Assembly (NCBI GenBank): GCA_003208835.1
Contig: QCVD01000022.1
Span: 1 to 36,376 of the forward strand
Length of the DNA: 36,376 bases
Direction: 5' to 3'
DNA from: Synechococcus sp. AG-683-C23
GTDB lineage: Bacteria > Cyanobacteriota > Cyanobacteriia > PCC-6307 > Cyanobiaceae
The first letter of the stretch is position 1. Each line of letters opens with the position of its first letter. The position numbers and the translations under genes are program-made. Shown here piece by piece: positions 30,013-36,376 of this stretch. The notes under the pieces were generated by a model, which was not told the DNA's origin, made no database searches, and saw only the letters and a list, made by a program, of their open reading frames with translations.

Positions 30013-30531
30013 ATGTCGTTGGGTCAGTCATTGGATCTTCCGTCCCTTGATCGGGTCGACACGCTGGCGCAGGAATTAGCGCTTTTGCAGGACAAAGGGA
30101 AGCGACGAATCGCCATCCTCGGCAGCAGACATGTGCCGGTGGTTGCGATTCACTTGATAGAACTTGTCGCCCGCTCCCTTGTTCAGGAGGGCCACTCCCT
30201 GATCACTTCGGGCTCCCAGGGGGTGAATGCTGCTGTCATACGGGGAGTATTGGAGGTCGATCCGTCCCAGCTCACGGTGTTATTGCCCCAGAGCTTGGAT
30301 CGCCAAGCTGTTGAGATTCGAGACCTGCTCGAACGGGTTTTGCACTTGGTGGAAAAACCCGAACAGGATGAACTCCCTCTTCCGATAGCCAGCAGTCTTT
30401 GCAACCAAGAAATCATTAGCCGATGTGATCAGCTGATTTGCTTGGCATTTCACGACAGCGAAACGTTGTTGGCGAGTGCGCGAACAGCCGAAGATATGGG
30501 CAAGGTGGTGAGCTTGCTTTATTTCGATTGA
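30013..30531 (+). CDS. DprA-like (SLOG superfamily) protein, short form
   Basis: 172 residues in a single Rossmann-like domain. RIAILGSRHVPVVAI and GHSLITSGSQGVNAAVIRG match the DprA/SMF type of nucleotide-binding fold, with the usual SGG-ID replaced by SGSQGVN. The protein lacks the extra domains of true DprA, so a role in DNA uptake is not shown. The ATG at 30013 is chosen; a GTG at 29998 would add five residues. It ends exactly where the convergent MAPEG gene ends (30531/30532). Cyanobacteria carry several such short SLOG proteins. Confidence 0.75.
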   Translation: MSLGQSLDLPSLDRVDTLAQELALLQDKGKRRIAILGSRHVPVVAIHLIELVARSLVQEGHSLITSGSQGVNAAVIRGVLEVDPSQLTVLLPQSLDRQAVEIRDLLERVLHLVEKPEQDELPLPIASSLCNQEIISRCDQLICLAFHDSETLLASARTAEDMGKVVSLLYFD

Positions 30532-30984
30532 TTAGCTGCCCAGAAAAGCTTTGAGTCCTTCGCTGTAAAGGATGCCGCTGCATAGCAGACCGCTGGCCCA
30601 ACAGAGGCCGCGGGCGGGAGGCAGATTGCCGACATAGGCAGCGATATAGGCAAAGCGAAATGCTGGATGAGCAAAAGCTGCGACGACGGCAGCCCCTGGC
30701 AGTGGGCCGGAATGTTCGACTGCGATCAAGGCAAATAAGACTGCAGGAGCATGCAAGGTGAAGGCTTCGAAGCTGTTTTGGTGAGCCCAGCTTGCCCGTT
30801 TCCCCCAGGCTGGAAAGCGATCGAACATGGCTCGCGGTGCGGCCATATCTTTTATCTCGAAATTGGATGCCGAGCGTGCTGCTCCTAGAGGAATGATGCT
30901 GGCAAGGACGCTTCCACCTGCCAAAACCAGGGACCAGGCATAGGGCGAAGCATTGGTAGCCGTGAAAAATTGCAGCAACGACAT
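30532..30984 (-). CDS. MAPEG-family membrane protein
   Basis: 150 residues with four predicted membrane helices. RASWAHQNSFEAFTLHAPAVL-type sequence is the MAPEG hallmark (A-x-x-N-x-x-E, with Asn and Glu in helix 2), and FRFAYIAAYVGNLPPARGL follows. Relatives include microsomal glutathione transferases, but bacterial members are mostly uncharacterised. The start is ATG at 30984, diverging from yajQ with a 56 bp gap. It is convergent with and abuts the DprA-like gene without a spare base. Confidence 0.85.
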   Translation of the reverse strand: MSLLQFFTATNASPYAWSLVLAGGSVLASIIPLGAARSASNFEIKDMAAPRAMFDRFPAWGKRASWAHQNSFEAFTLHAPAVLFALIAVEHSGPLPGAAVVAAFAHPAFRFAYIAAYVGNLPPARGLCWASGLLCSGILYSEGLKAFLGS

Positions 30985-31040
30985 GGTGTGGGCTCCGTAC
31001 CTGGCCTTTTCTAAGGTGTGAGTAGCAGTGTCCGTGCACC

Positions 31041-31538
31041 ATGGCCAGTACTTCCTCCTTCGACGTCGTTTCTGATTTCGACCGACAGGAGCTGGTCAAT
31101 ACCCTTGATCAAGTGCGTCGGGATGTGTCGACCCGCTACGACCTGAAGGATTCCAAGACTGAAATTGTGCTGGAGGAAACTGAGATGGTGATCACGACAG
31201 CCAGTGACATGACGCTTCAGGCTGTTGAAGATGTACTGCGAGCAAAGGCGACAAAACGGAATCTTTCGCTGAAAATTTTTGATTTTCAGTCGCCGGAGAC
31301 CGTGGGAGGAAATCGTGTTCAGCAGGTGGTGAAGCTTCGTAAGGGATTGAGTCAAGAAATTGCTAAAAAATTGAGCAAAATTGTCAGAGATGAACTCAGA
31401 AAAGTAACTGTTGCGATTCAGGGGGAAAGTGTACGAATTACAGGAAAAAGTAAGGATGATCTCCAAGCAGCTATTCAATTGGTCAAGAGCAAAGAAGACG
31501 AGTTAGACGTGCCTCTGCAATTTGAGAACTATCGCTAG
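31041..31538 (+). CDS. yajQ: YajQ-family nucleotide-binding protein
   Basis: 165 residues, the full length of YajQ. The start ASTSSFDVVSDFDRQE, the repeated ferredoxin-like half domains and the end DLQAAIQLVKSKEDELDVPLQF-type tail match the family. Members bind nucleic acids or c-di-GMP in some bacteria; the role in cyanobacteria is unknown. It reads from ATG at 31041 and is followed by a hairpin at 31632-31657. Confidence 0.93.
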   Translation: MASTSSFDVVSDFDRQELVNTLDQVRRDVSTRYDLKDSKTEIVLEETEMVITTASDMTLQAVEDVLRAKATKRNLSLKIFDFQSPETVGGNRVQQVVKLRKGLSQEIAKKLSKIVRDELRKVTVAIQGESVRITGKSKDDLQAAIQLVKSKEDELDVPLQFENYR

Positions 31539-31631
31539 ATCATTGAAGGTATTTTTTCTTGAGAAAGTGGTTTGGCTTTGCGTAATCTGAGCGGTTTAGG
31601 ACCGGTAGTTGGTAAAACTTTTTTCGACATT

Positions 31632-31657
31632 AAAAAGGGGCCTTGGAAGCCCCCTTT
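31632..31657 (-). terminator. intrinsic terminator between yajQ and the small gene at 31687
   Basis: AAAGGGGC pairs with GCCCCCTTT (one bulge) around a CTTGGAA-type loop. On the minus strand it is followed by TTTTTAATG, a good T tract, so it best ends the minus-strand gene whose stop is at 31687. It may also help end yajQ. Confidence 0.75.
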
Positions 31658-31686
31658 CGCTCTAAATACTTGTGTTGGAGCTTGGC

Positions 31687-31920
31687 TTACCAACCATTGC
31701 AATGCCGAACAGCTTGAGAATTCGTTTCGCCTTGGGAAATGATCTCAGCAACACAATAATTAAACGCTTTGCTTTGCTGCTCGATCGGGCAAAGAGTCAA
31801 AGCGATCGCTGCTAGTGCAATTGCAGAAACAACCGTGGCTGAAATTTGAATTACTCCATAGGCCAACATGGCTTTCTTTTTGCCACCACAGCTTTGGTTT
31901 GGTGTGTTGCCGTCAGACAT
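31687..31920 (-). CDS. small membrane protein of unknown function (77 residues)
   Basis: A polar Cys-bearing head (MSDGNTPNQSCGGKKK) precedes one membrane helix at about 17-44 and a C-terminal region with two further Cys (YCVAEI and RHCNGW). The spaced Cys suggest a disulfide or metal site outside the membrane. A terminator sits 30 bp after the stop. The upstream 180 bp have no gene. I recognise no named family, although this layout is common in marine cyanobacteria. Confidence 0.7.
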   Translation of the reverse strand: MSDGNTPNQSCGGKKKAMLAYGVIQISATVVSAIALAAIALTLCPIEQQSKAFNYCVAEIISQGETNSQAVRHCNGW

Positions 31921-32098
31921 GTGCCGAAAACATTTTCAATAATTTATGGACAGCAACTGTTCAACCACTGTTGTTGAGGGCGTAGATAACCACCCATTTT
32001 TGAGCATGGGCGGGAGGATGTGCACTTGATGTCAGTCAGCACATCCAGCTCGCCTTTGTCGGCCGATTGGATCAGTCCCTTGGTTGTGTTGTTATCCC
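31921..32098. other. spacer with an imperfect hairpin
   Basis: No gene is supported. A hairpin at 32016-32046 pairs GGATGTGC with GCACATCC around a 15-nt loop; it lies just downstream of the small minus-strand gene at 32099 and might end or protect its transcript, although no T tract follows. A shorter CCCAT/ATGGG hairpin sits at 31993-32010. Confidence 0.35.
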
Positions 32099-32242
32099 TC
32101 AGCCGTTGTGGTGATGTTTGAGAGGGATGTCGCGATAAGGCTGAATGCCAATCGGTGGCGGCACTTGCCGCTTTTCATCCAAATCCACGGCACCTATTGC
32201 GTGGGCAAATGCATCACCCCACCATTGAAAAAGTGTTTTCAT
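32099..32242 (-). CDS. small hypothetical protein (47 residues)
   Basis: ATG at 32242 is preceded by GGAG with five bases of spacing, the best ribosome-binding site in this stretch. The frame (MKTLFQWWGDAFAHAIGAVD, then DEKRQVPPPIGIQPY) ends with TGA at 32099-32101. The sequence has an aromatic helical head and a Pro-rich polar tail and reads like a real protein rather than noise. A longer frame to 32287 is open but lacks the ribosome-binding site. Family unknown. The opposite plus-strand frame at 32084-32338 is taken as its shadow. Confidence 0.6.
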   Translation of the reverse strand: MKTLFQWWGDAFAHAIGAVDLDEKRQVPPPIGIQPYRDIPLKHHHNG

Positions 32243-32622
32243 CACTGCTCCGGGATCACTGTCAATGTCATACACCCGATTGATCAAGGTTGCACTAGGT
32301 ACTTAACCTGCGTACAACATTGTCGTCCTGTGATGTGAAGAGGCGTAAGTGGAAATGCCTGTATCGTTGATATTTGCCCTGTCTATCTCACTTTTAAATC
32401 TCAAGCTTCATTGCTATCTCATGTGAGGAATACTTCTCTTTCGCGGAATATTGAGCGTGCGATGTTGTTGCCTTGGAAACTGTATTTGCAGTAATGATTG
32501 CTGGGGCTGTTGCCCCTTCTCGCGCTGTAGGGCAGATGCATGCCGGATCCTTTTGCCTGAGTGCTTTGCTAAGGCTTGGCGATTCAATCTCCGTGGTACA
32601 TTTTATTCAATAGCTGGCTGAA
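32243..32622. other. 380 bp without a recognised gene before the glycosyltransferase
   Basis: No ORF with a credible start, ribosome-binding site and protein-like composition is seen on either strand. The stretch is richer in A and T than the core genes around it. It may hold the promoter of the glycosyltransferase at 32623, but I cannot fix a minus-10 or minus-35. Confidence 0.4.
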
Positions 32623-33627
32623 GTGGGTAAAAGTTGCGCCATTATTGTTCGTGTGTTTGATGGTGAGGCTCCTTACCTTCAATCTTTTATTGATTATCAT
32701 CGAGCGATAGGCATCGACCAGTTCTATCCGGTAATCGCGCCAGGGGGAGCACCCCTTTGTCGAGAGATTTTGTCCCGAAATCAATTGAGCTTCACTGAGG
32801 TTGAAGGGCAAAAGATTGGTGCCATTCGTGGCTTGATTCGAGAAGATTATTTGGCGGTGATTGATGCTGATGAGTATTTGCATCCTGATCTTCTTCCTTT
32901 CATTCAAGAGGAGAAATTTCAGTCTTTAGCGATGCCGTGGCGGATGACTGCCACTCTTTCTGATTCAGGGTTTGAATCGAGTTTGAAGCAGTTTTTTGTT
33001 TTTCCTCAAATCAAGTCTGTGATGCGCACTCGCTCCTTGACGGGACTCGGTTTGCATCGTTCAGGCACAAAGGGTGGTGGGCGTTGTTTGGGTTTGAAGG
33101 AGGGCTTGGCCTTCCCTGTGCATCATTACTATCTGCGTGGTTTGGATGACCTCATGTTTAAGGAGGGTGGTGTGGTGAAACGCACATTGGCCCACAGCAC
33201 GGGTCGGAAGAGTGTTGCTCTCGGGGATGGATCCACGGGGAATAAGTTGACTGCATTCCCAAGTAGACATGCAAGAGTTGCCTATTTGCTGAAGGTTCTT
33301 GACCAACTGCCTGAGCAAAAAGATCCCTATACAGTGTCGACTGATCAAGTGATGTTAAATCGTTTGCGTGATCAAATGTCTGTTGATACAGATCTAATAA
33401 AGGCTGAATTAAAGCAGAGTATAGATAGCATTTGTCGAATATTCTATAAACGCTCTATTTGCAATCAAATTAAGGATATTGAGCGTATTTTGGCCGACAA
33501 TCCCATTAAGATCAGTTATCAGAAAAGAGTGCTGCGTCAATTGAGAGCTGACTACAAAACTCGTCAGTCTTGGCCTTATCGAGTGCTCAGTAATTTAGGG
33601 ATTGAAAATAATGCTTGGTCAGGTTGA
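32623..33627 (+). CDS. GT92/GT2-like glycosyltransferase
   Basis: 334 residues. The N-terminal domain (SCAIIVRVFDGEAPYLQSF, then HRAIGIDQFYPV) and the metal-binding DxD at D81-A-D83 with DADEYLHP are typical of GT92-type and related GT-A enzymes that build surface glycans. No membrane helix is seen. The start is a GTG at 32623 with poor ribosome binding. The C-terminal 100 residues are Lys/Arg-rich and helical. Its 3' part is AT-richer than the neighbours and the genes around it are small and unrelated, which suggests a variable locus. Donor and acceptor unknown. Confidence 0.75.
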   Translation: MGKSCAIIVRVFDGEAPYLQSFIDYHRAIGIDQFYPVIAPGGAPLCREILSRNQLSFTEVEGQKIGAIRGLIREDYLAVIDADEYLHPDLLPFIQEEKFQSLAMPWRMTATLSDSGFESSLKQFFVFPQIKSVMRTRSLTGLGLHRSGTKGGGRCLGLKEGLAFPVHHYYLRGLDDLMFKEGGVVKRTLAHSTGRKSVALGDGSTGNKLTAFPSRHARVAYLLKVLDQLPEQKDPYTVSTDQVMLNRLRDQMSVDTDLIKAELKQSIDSICRIFYKRSICNQIKDIERILADNPIKISYQKRVLRQLRADYKTRQSWPYRVLSNLGIENNAWSG

Positions 33628-33703
33628 TCGTCTTCGCATGCATCACAAAGGTGGTGTTTGATAGATCAGCTGGATCATTGTTTGGAGCCTGAATCAACGG
33701 ACA

Positions 33704-33967
33704 TCACCTTCTGTCGTTGGATCTCTCGGAGGCCCGTCGTTGATCAATGATCCTGGCGAGTTCAAGCACGTAGCCGGCCGTGCACCATCGTCCATGGCTG
33801 CGGGAACGGTTTTCTAAATCGGAGCGGATCTCTGCAGTCTCTGCCATCAGAAGATCGAGTTCCCCCTGCTCGAGTTCATACAGCTCCTGGAGCTCTACGT
33901 CGCGCGACAGCAGGTGACTGCGAAACCACTTGCGCATCTGCTCTTGGGGAGGAATCTCTTGAATCAT
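33704..33967 (-). CDS. small acidic helical hypothetical protein (87 residues)
   Basis: Reads MIQEIPPQEQMRKWF, then a Glu/Leu-rich helix (VELQELYELEQGELDLLMAE) and a C-terminal helix LELARIIDQRR. It looks all-helical and soluble. It diverges from the phosphoribosyltransferase gene with only 37 bp between the starts, so the two may share a control region. No family recognised. Confidence 0.7.
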   Translation of the reverse strand: MIQEIPPQEQMRKWFRSHLLSRDVELQELYELEQGELDLLMAETAEIRSDLENRSRSHGRWCTAGYVLELARIIDQRRASERSNDRR

Positions 33968-34004
33968 TGCTGCTGATCAAGCATTGGAATGCCATTCTCA
34001 TGGC

Positions 34005-34400
34005 ATGAAGCAACTCAGCTGGGCTGATTTTGATTCCTGCGTCCAAGTCCTTACACAGCGTTATGGCGGTCGTTCTTTTGACGGTGTGTTCGGAATTCCT
34101 CGCGGCGGTCTTTGCCTAGCTGTAGGGCTGAGTCATTCTTTGGACCTTCCTCTTCTAACGGCACCCAATAACCACTGCTTAATCGTCGACGATGTCTTTG
34201 AGACTGGGCAGACGATGCAAGGGCTCCGGGGGCAATGGCCTCAGGCCACATATGCGGTTTGGGTCAGCAAGGCGCCACTGCAATGGTGGGATGCCGCTGA
34301 AGTGACCGCGAGTTCTCAGTGGATTTTGTTTCCCTGGGAAAATGCAGCAGCATTCATCGCTGATGAAAACAACTATCGCCAATCTCATCTTGGCTCCTAA
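34005..34400 (+). CDS. phosphoribosyltransferase-like protein (131 residues)
   Basis: The PRPP-binding loop LIVDDVFETGQT at residues 59-70 is the type I PRTase signature, and FDGVFGIPRGGLCLA at 25-39 forms the pyrophosphate loop. The protein is short, lacking much of the hood that selects the base, so its substrate is open. The ATG at 34005 is chosen; a TTG at 33984 would add seven residues. Four bases separate its stop from the deoxyribosyltransferase-like gene, so the two are an operon, probably for nucleobase or nucleoside salvage. Confidence 0.8.
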   Translation: MKQLSWADFDSCVQVLTQRYGGRSFDGVFGIPRGGLCLAVGLSHSLDLPLLTAPNNHCLIVDDVFETGQTMQGLRGQWPQATYAVWVSKAPLQWWDAAEVTASSQWILFPWENAAAFIADENNYRQSHLGS

Positions 34401-34404
34401 TTAG

Positions 34405-34872
34405 ATGCAACGCACCATTTATCTTGCTTCGCCCTATGGCTTTTCTGAGCAGTGGAAACGGCTGTTGCTTCCTGAATTTATTGATGCATTAACTGCCCTT
34501 GGACTAGAGGTGTGGGAGCCTTTTTCGCGTAATGGCCAAATAGATTTTGCGCAGCCTGGTTGGGCGTATCGAGTTGCTCAAAAGGATCTACAAGATGTAC
34601 GGGATGCTGATGCCCTATTTGCGATTGTGAATGGAACTCCTCCTGATGAAGGTGTCATGGTGGAACTGGGTGCTGCCATGGCTCTAAACAAGCCAATTTT
34701 TTTGTTTCGTGATGATTTTCGGCGCTGCACCGACTCTGAGGAGTTTCCACTCAATCTGATGCTCTTTGCCGGATTGCCAGAGATGGGTTGGCAAGATTTT
34801 GTCTATGAAAATATTGTAGATATTGGCCGTCCAGAAATGGCACTTGTGCGTTGGCTGAGCCCAGTTGCATGA
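34405..34872 (+). CDS. nucleoside 2-deoxyribosyltransferase-like protein
   Basis: 155 residues of the NDT/DNPH1 (Rcl) fold. Tyr6 in IYLASPYGFS, D69 in RDADALFAI, and the catalytic block NGTPPDEGVMVELG with D81 and the probable nucleophile E87 are present. Members either move 2-deoxyribose between bases or hydrolyse 2'-deoxynucleoside 5'-phosphates. The start ATG at 34405 lies four bases behind the phosphoribosyltransferase stop. The pairing suggests a small salvage or nucleotide clean-up unit; which reaction is used cannot be seen. Confidence 0.85.
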   Translation: MQRTIYLASPYGFSEQWKRLLLPEFIDALTALGLEVWEPFSRNGQIDFAQPGWAYRVAQKDLQDVRDADALFAIVNGTPPDEGVMVELGAAMALNKPIFLFRDDFRRCTDSEEFPLNLMLFAGLPEMGWQDFVYENIVDIGRPEMALVRWLSPVA

Positions 34873-35161
34873 ACAAAGATGAGAAAAAATATTTGACTTC
34901 AGACAACATAATCTCCTGATTGATTGAGCAAGTCTTACTTCTCTTGGGCAATTGCCAGAGACTATCAACTCAGGATTGTGGCATGCATCTGCCTTTTGCA
35001 AGCTCGTTCAAGCAGTTGAATAATTCGCTTGATTGTTCCTGTCTTAACGTTGAAAGATTGCGCAATTCGAATTGCAGTTGCGAGTCGATTTTTAGGACTC
35101 CTTCGACGAAAAGAGTTGACTTAATTAACTGTTTGGGACGTTGTTTCGCGGTTTTGCTCTG
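34873..35161. other. AT-rich spacer before the gene at 35162
   Basis: No gene is supported in these 289 bases. A 14-bp perfect palindrome GCAATTCGAATTGC lies at 35062-35075. Open frames on both strands have poor starts and uneven composition, so I leave them out. Confidence 0.4.
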
Positions 35162-35488
35162 CTACGAAACCAAGGGGGCTTCGAATGACCACTTGTAGCT
35201 GAGCATGCTCTCATCGGGCGCCACCGGTTTTGAACGCCCTGATGCTTGAAAATTTTCAGCCAGGCTGGTCAGCCGACTATCAATCACTGTTCTTGGTTCC
35301 ACGCTTAGTTGCGCCATTCGTTCCGAAGTACGAATCACTCGGAAGCTTTGGCGTTCAAGCTCACGCACACCCTGGAGTGTGTTGGACCAGCTGCTTTGCA
35401 CCGTTTGGGTGGTGCAGATCAAAGCGGGTGGTATCGGTGGAATGGATGCCAGCAATGATTGGATTCGAGATTTAGCCGATCGCGGCAA
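35162..35488 (-). CDS. conserved hypothetical protein downstream of hemL (up to 108 residues)
   Basis: An ATG at 35488 lies inside the 3' end of hemL (17 bp overlap); a TTG at 35455 would give about 97 residues without overlap. The body ([20 protein letters not shown], then [32 protein letters not shown]) has regular third-position bias and helix-forming stretches, and reads as a real soluble protein. It is probably translated from the hemL transcript. Function unknown. Confidence 0.6.
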   Translation of the reverse strand: MPRSAKSRIQSLLASIPPIPPALICTTQTVQSSWSNTLQGVRELERQSFRVIRTSERMAQLSVEPRTVIDSRLTSLAENFQASGRSKPVAPDESMLSYKWSFEAPLVS

Positions 35489-36376
35489 AGCTTTCGCGGA
35501 ACGCGTTGAGCGTTGCTTCGATATCGTCGTCTGAATGGGCTAACGATGTGAAGCCGGCCTCGTATGCCGATGGTGCGAGATAGACGCCGCGCTCAAGCAT
35601 GGCGCGGTGCAGCCTGCCAAAACGCTCAGCATCTGTGGCTTTTGCCTCTTCGAAGTTGCGAACAGGTCCTTCACAAAGAAAGAATCCAAACATCGCGCTG
35701 ACGCTGCCACCCGTGATGGGGAAACCGGCCTCAGTTGCAGCACTTTTGATGCCAGTAATCAAACGCTCAGTGGTGGCCGCGAGTTTCTCGTAACTCCCAG
35801 GTTGTTTGAGTAACTCAAGGGTCTTAATACCCGCTGTCATCGCCAGTGGGTTTCCGCTCAAGGTACCGGCTTGGTACATCGGCCCAGCAGGGGACACCAT
35901 CTGCATGATGTCTGCCCTTCCCCCATAGGCTCCTACCGGTAGCCCGCCTCCGATCACCTTGCCCATCGTGGTGAGGTCTGGTGTGACTCCAAAGTGAGCT
36001 TGGGCGCCGCCATAGCTGATGCGGAATCCAGTCATCACTTCATCGAACACGAGAAGCGCGCCATTTTCTTTTGTCAGTTCCCGCAACCCTTCAAGGAAGC
36101 CTGGCTCGGGTTGAATGAATCCAGCATTGCCAACAATGGGCTCGAGGATCACGCCACAGATCGCATCTTGATTCTCTGCGAACAAAGCTTTCACGGCCTC
36201 GAGATCGTTGTATGGAGCCGTCAGGGTGTTGGCGGTAGTGCTGCGAGGTACACCGGGCGAATCTGGTAGCCCCAGGGTGGCAACGCCGGACCCCGCCTTC
36301 ACCAAAAACATGTCGGCATGGCCGTGGTAGCAGCCTTCAAACTTGATCACCTTGTCGCGTCCTGTGAAGGCGCGCA
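35472..36376 (-). CDS. hemL: glutamate-1-semialdehyde 2,1-aminomutase (N-terminus beyond window)
   Basis: PLP-dependent aminomutase that converts glutamate-1-semialdehyde to 5-aminolevulinate, the C5 route to haem and chlorophyll. The visible part runs from [21 protein letters not shown] at the right edge to the stop at 35472-35474, about 300 residues, so the start (about 130 residues upstream) is missing. The PLP Schiff-base Lys lies in TMGKVIGGG, with FDEVMTGFR before it and [10 protein letters not shown] after it. All visible motifs are intact. An internal GTG at 36350 is not a start. Confidence 0.97.
   Translation of the reverse strand, partial: RAFTGRDKVIKFEGCYHGHADMFLVKAGSGVATLGLPDSPGVPRSTTANTLTAPYNDLEAVKALFAENQDAICGVILEPIVGNAGFIQPEPGFLEGLRELTKENGALLVFDEVMTGFRISYGGAQAHFGVTPDLTTMGKVIGGGLPVGAYGGRADIMQMVSPAGPMYQAGTLSGNPLAMTAGIKTLELLKQPGSYEKLAATTERLITGIKSAATEAGFPITGGSVSAMFGFFLCEGPVRNFEEAKATDAERFGRLHRAMLERGVYLAPSAYEAGFTSLAHSDDDIEATLNAFRESFAAIG

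Noticed and set aside
32084-32338. 84-codon plus-strand ORF in the gap before the glycosyltransferase
   Set aside because: Cys/His-rich random-looking sequence opposite a better small minus-strand gene with a ribosome-binding site.
34920-35198. 92-codon plus-strand ORF between the deoxyribosyltransferase and the hemL-side gene
   Set aside because: TTG start, no ribosome-binding site, Cys/Asn-rich composition; it also overlaps the more credible minus-strand gene.

Overview
The window is chromosomal DNA of a unicellular oxygen-evolving cyanobacterium, most likely a marine Synechococcus (subcluster 5.1 type). Support comes from photosystem I genes psaF and psaJ, cytochrome b6f genes petA and petC, a high-light-inducible protein, a plastoquinone-type UbiA prenyltransferase, tRNA genes without encoded CCA, mid-range base composition and very tight gene packing. 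The strain cannot be named from the sequence alone. There is no prophage, integrase, insertion sequence or CRISPR array.

Layout. 1-5355: the end of nanE, a groL without groES, a 58-residue membrane protein, fabG, a K+ channel with RCK domain, and a GT9-like glycosyltransferase. 5429-10436: ispD, an S66 LD-carboxypeptidase translationally coupled to ubiA, ppx, and a RodZ-like HTH membrane protein. 10533-13784: tRNA-Val, then a minus-strand operon petC-petA-lgt-cobM, in which cobM is frameshifted at a C7 run. 13820-16756: a DUF3067-type gene, tatC and rqcH. 16834-19484: gmk, psaJ, psaF, tsaD and hli. 19532-20669: a heavily decayed pilT pseudogene. 20777-23939: wecB, a DUF1643-type gene, a small conserved gene and a Na+/H+ antiporter as a tight plus-strand operon. 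23910-28457: gltX, tRNA-Asp, a small SH3-like protein, tRNA-Trp, rplS, a small membrane protein, map and an SDR protein. 28537-31538: a three-gene cassette (unknown protein, P-loop/DRTGG protein, DprA-like protein), a MAPEG protein and yajQ. 31687-36376: small unknown genes, a lone glycosyltransferase in a sparse AT-richer stretch, a phosphoribosyltransferase plus nucleoside deoxyribosyltransferase pair, an unknown gene and the C-terminal part of hemL.

How the genes work together. The Rieske protein PetC carries a twin-arginine signal and lies near tatC, so the exporter and a likely cargo sit together. hemL, cobM, ubiA and ispD supply tetrapyrrole, corrinoid, quinone and isoprenoid precursors for photosynthesis. 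gltX makes the Glu-tRNA from which HemL's substrate derives. Convergent gene pairs repeatedly overlap by 17-30 bp at their 3' ends.

Most of the window is conserved core genome. I see no convincing new multi-gene system. The items most worth follow-up are the cobM frameshift, the pilT relic with a C11 tract, the PRTase/deoxyribosyltransferase pair, the P-loop/DRTGG cassette, and several small genes below 60 codons (2470-2646, 17486-17602, 32099-32242).
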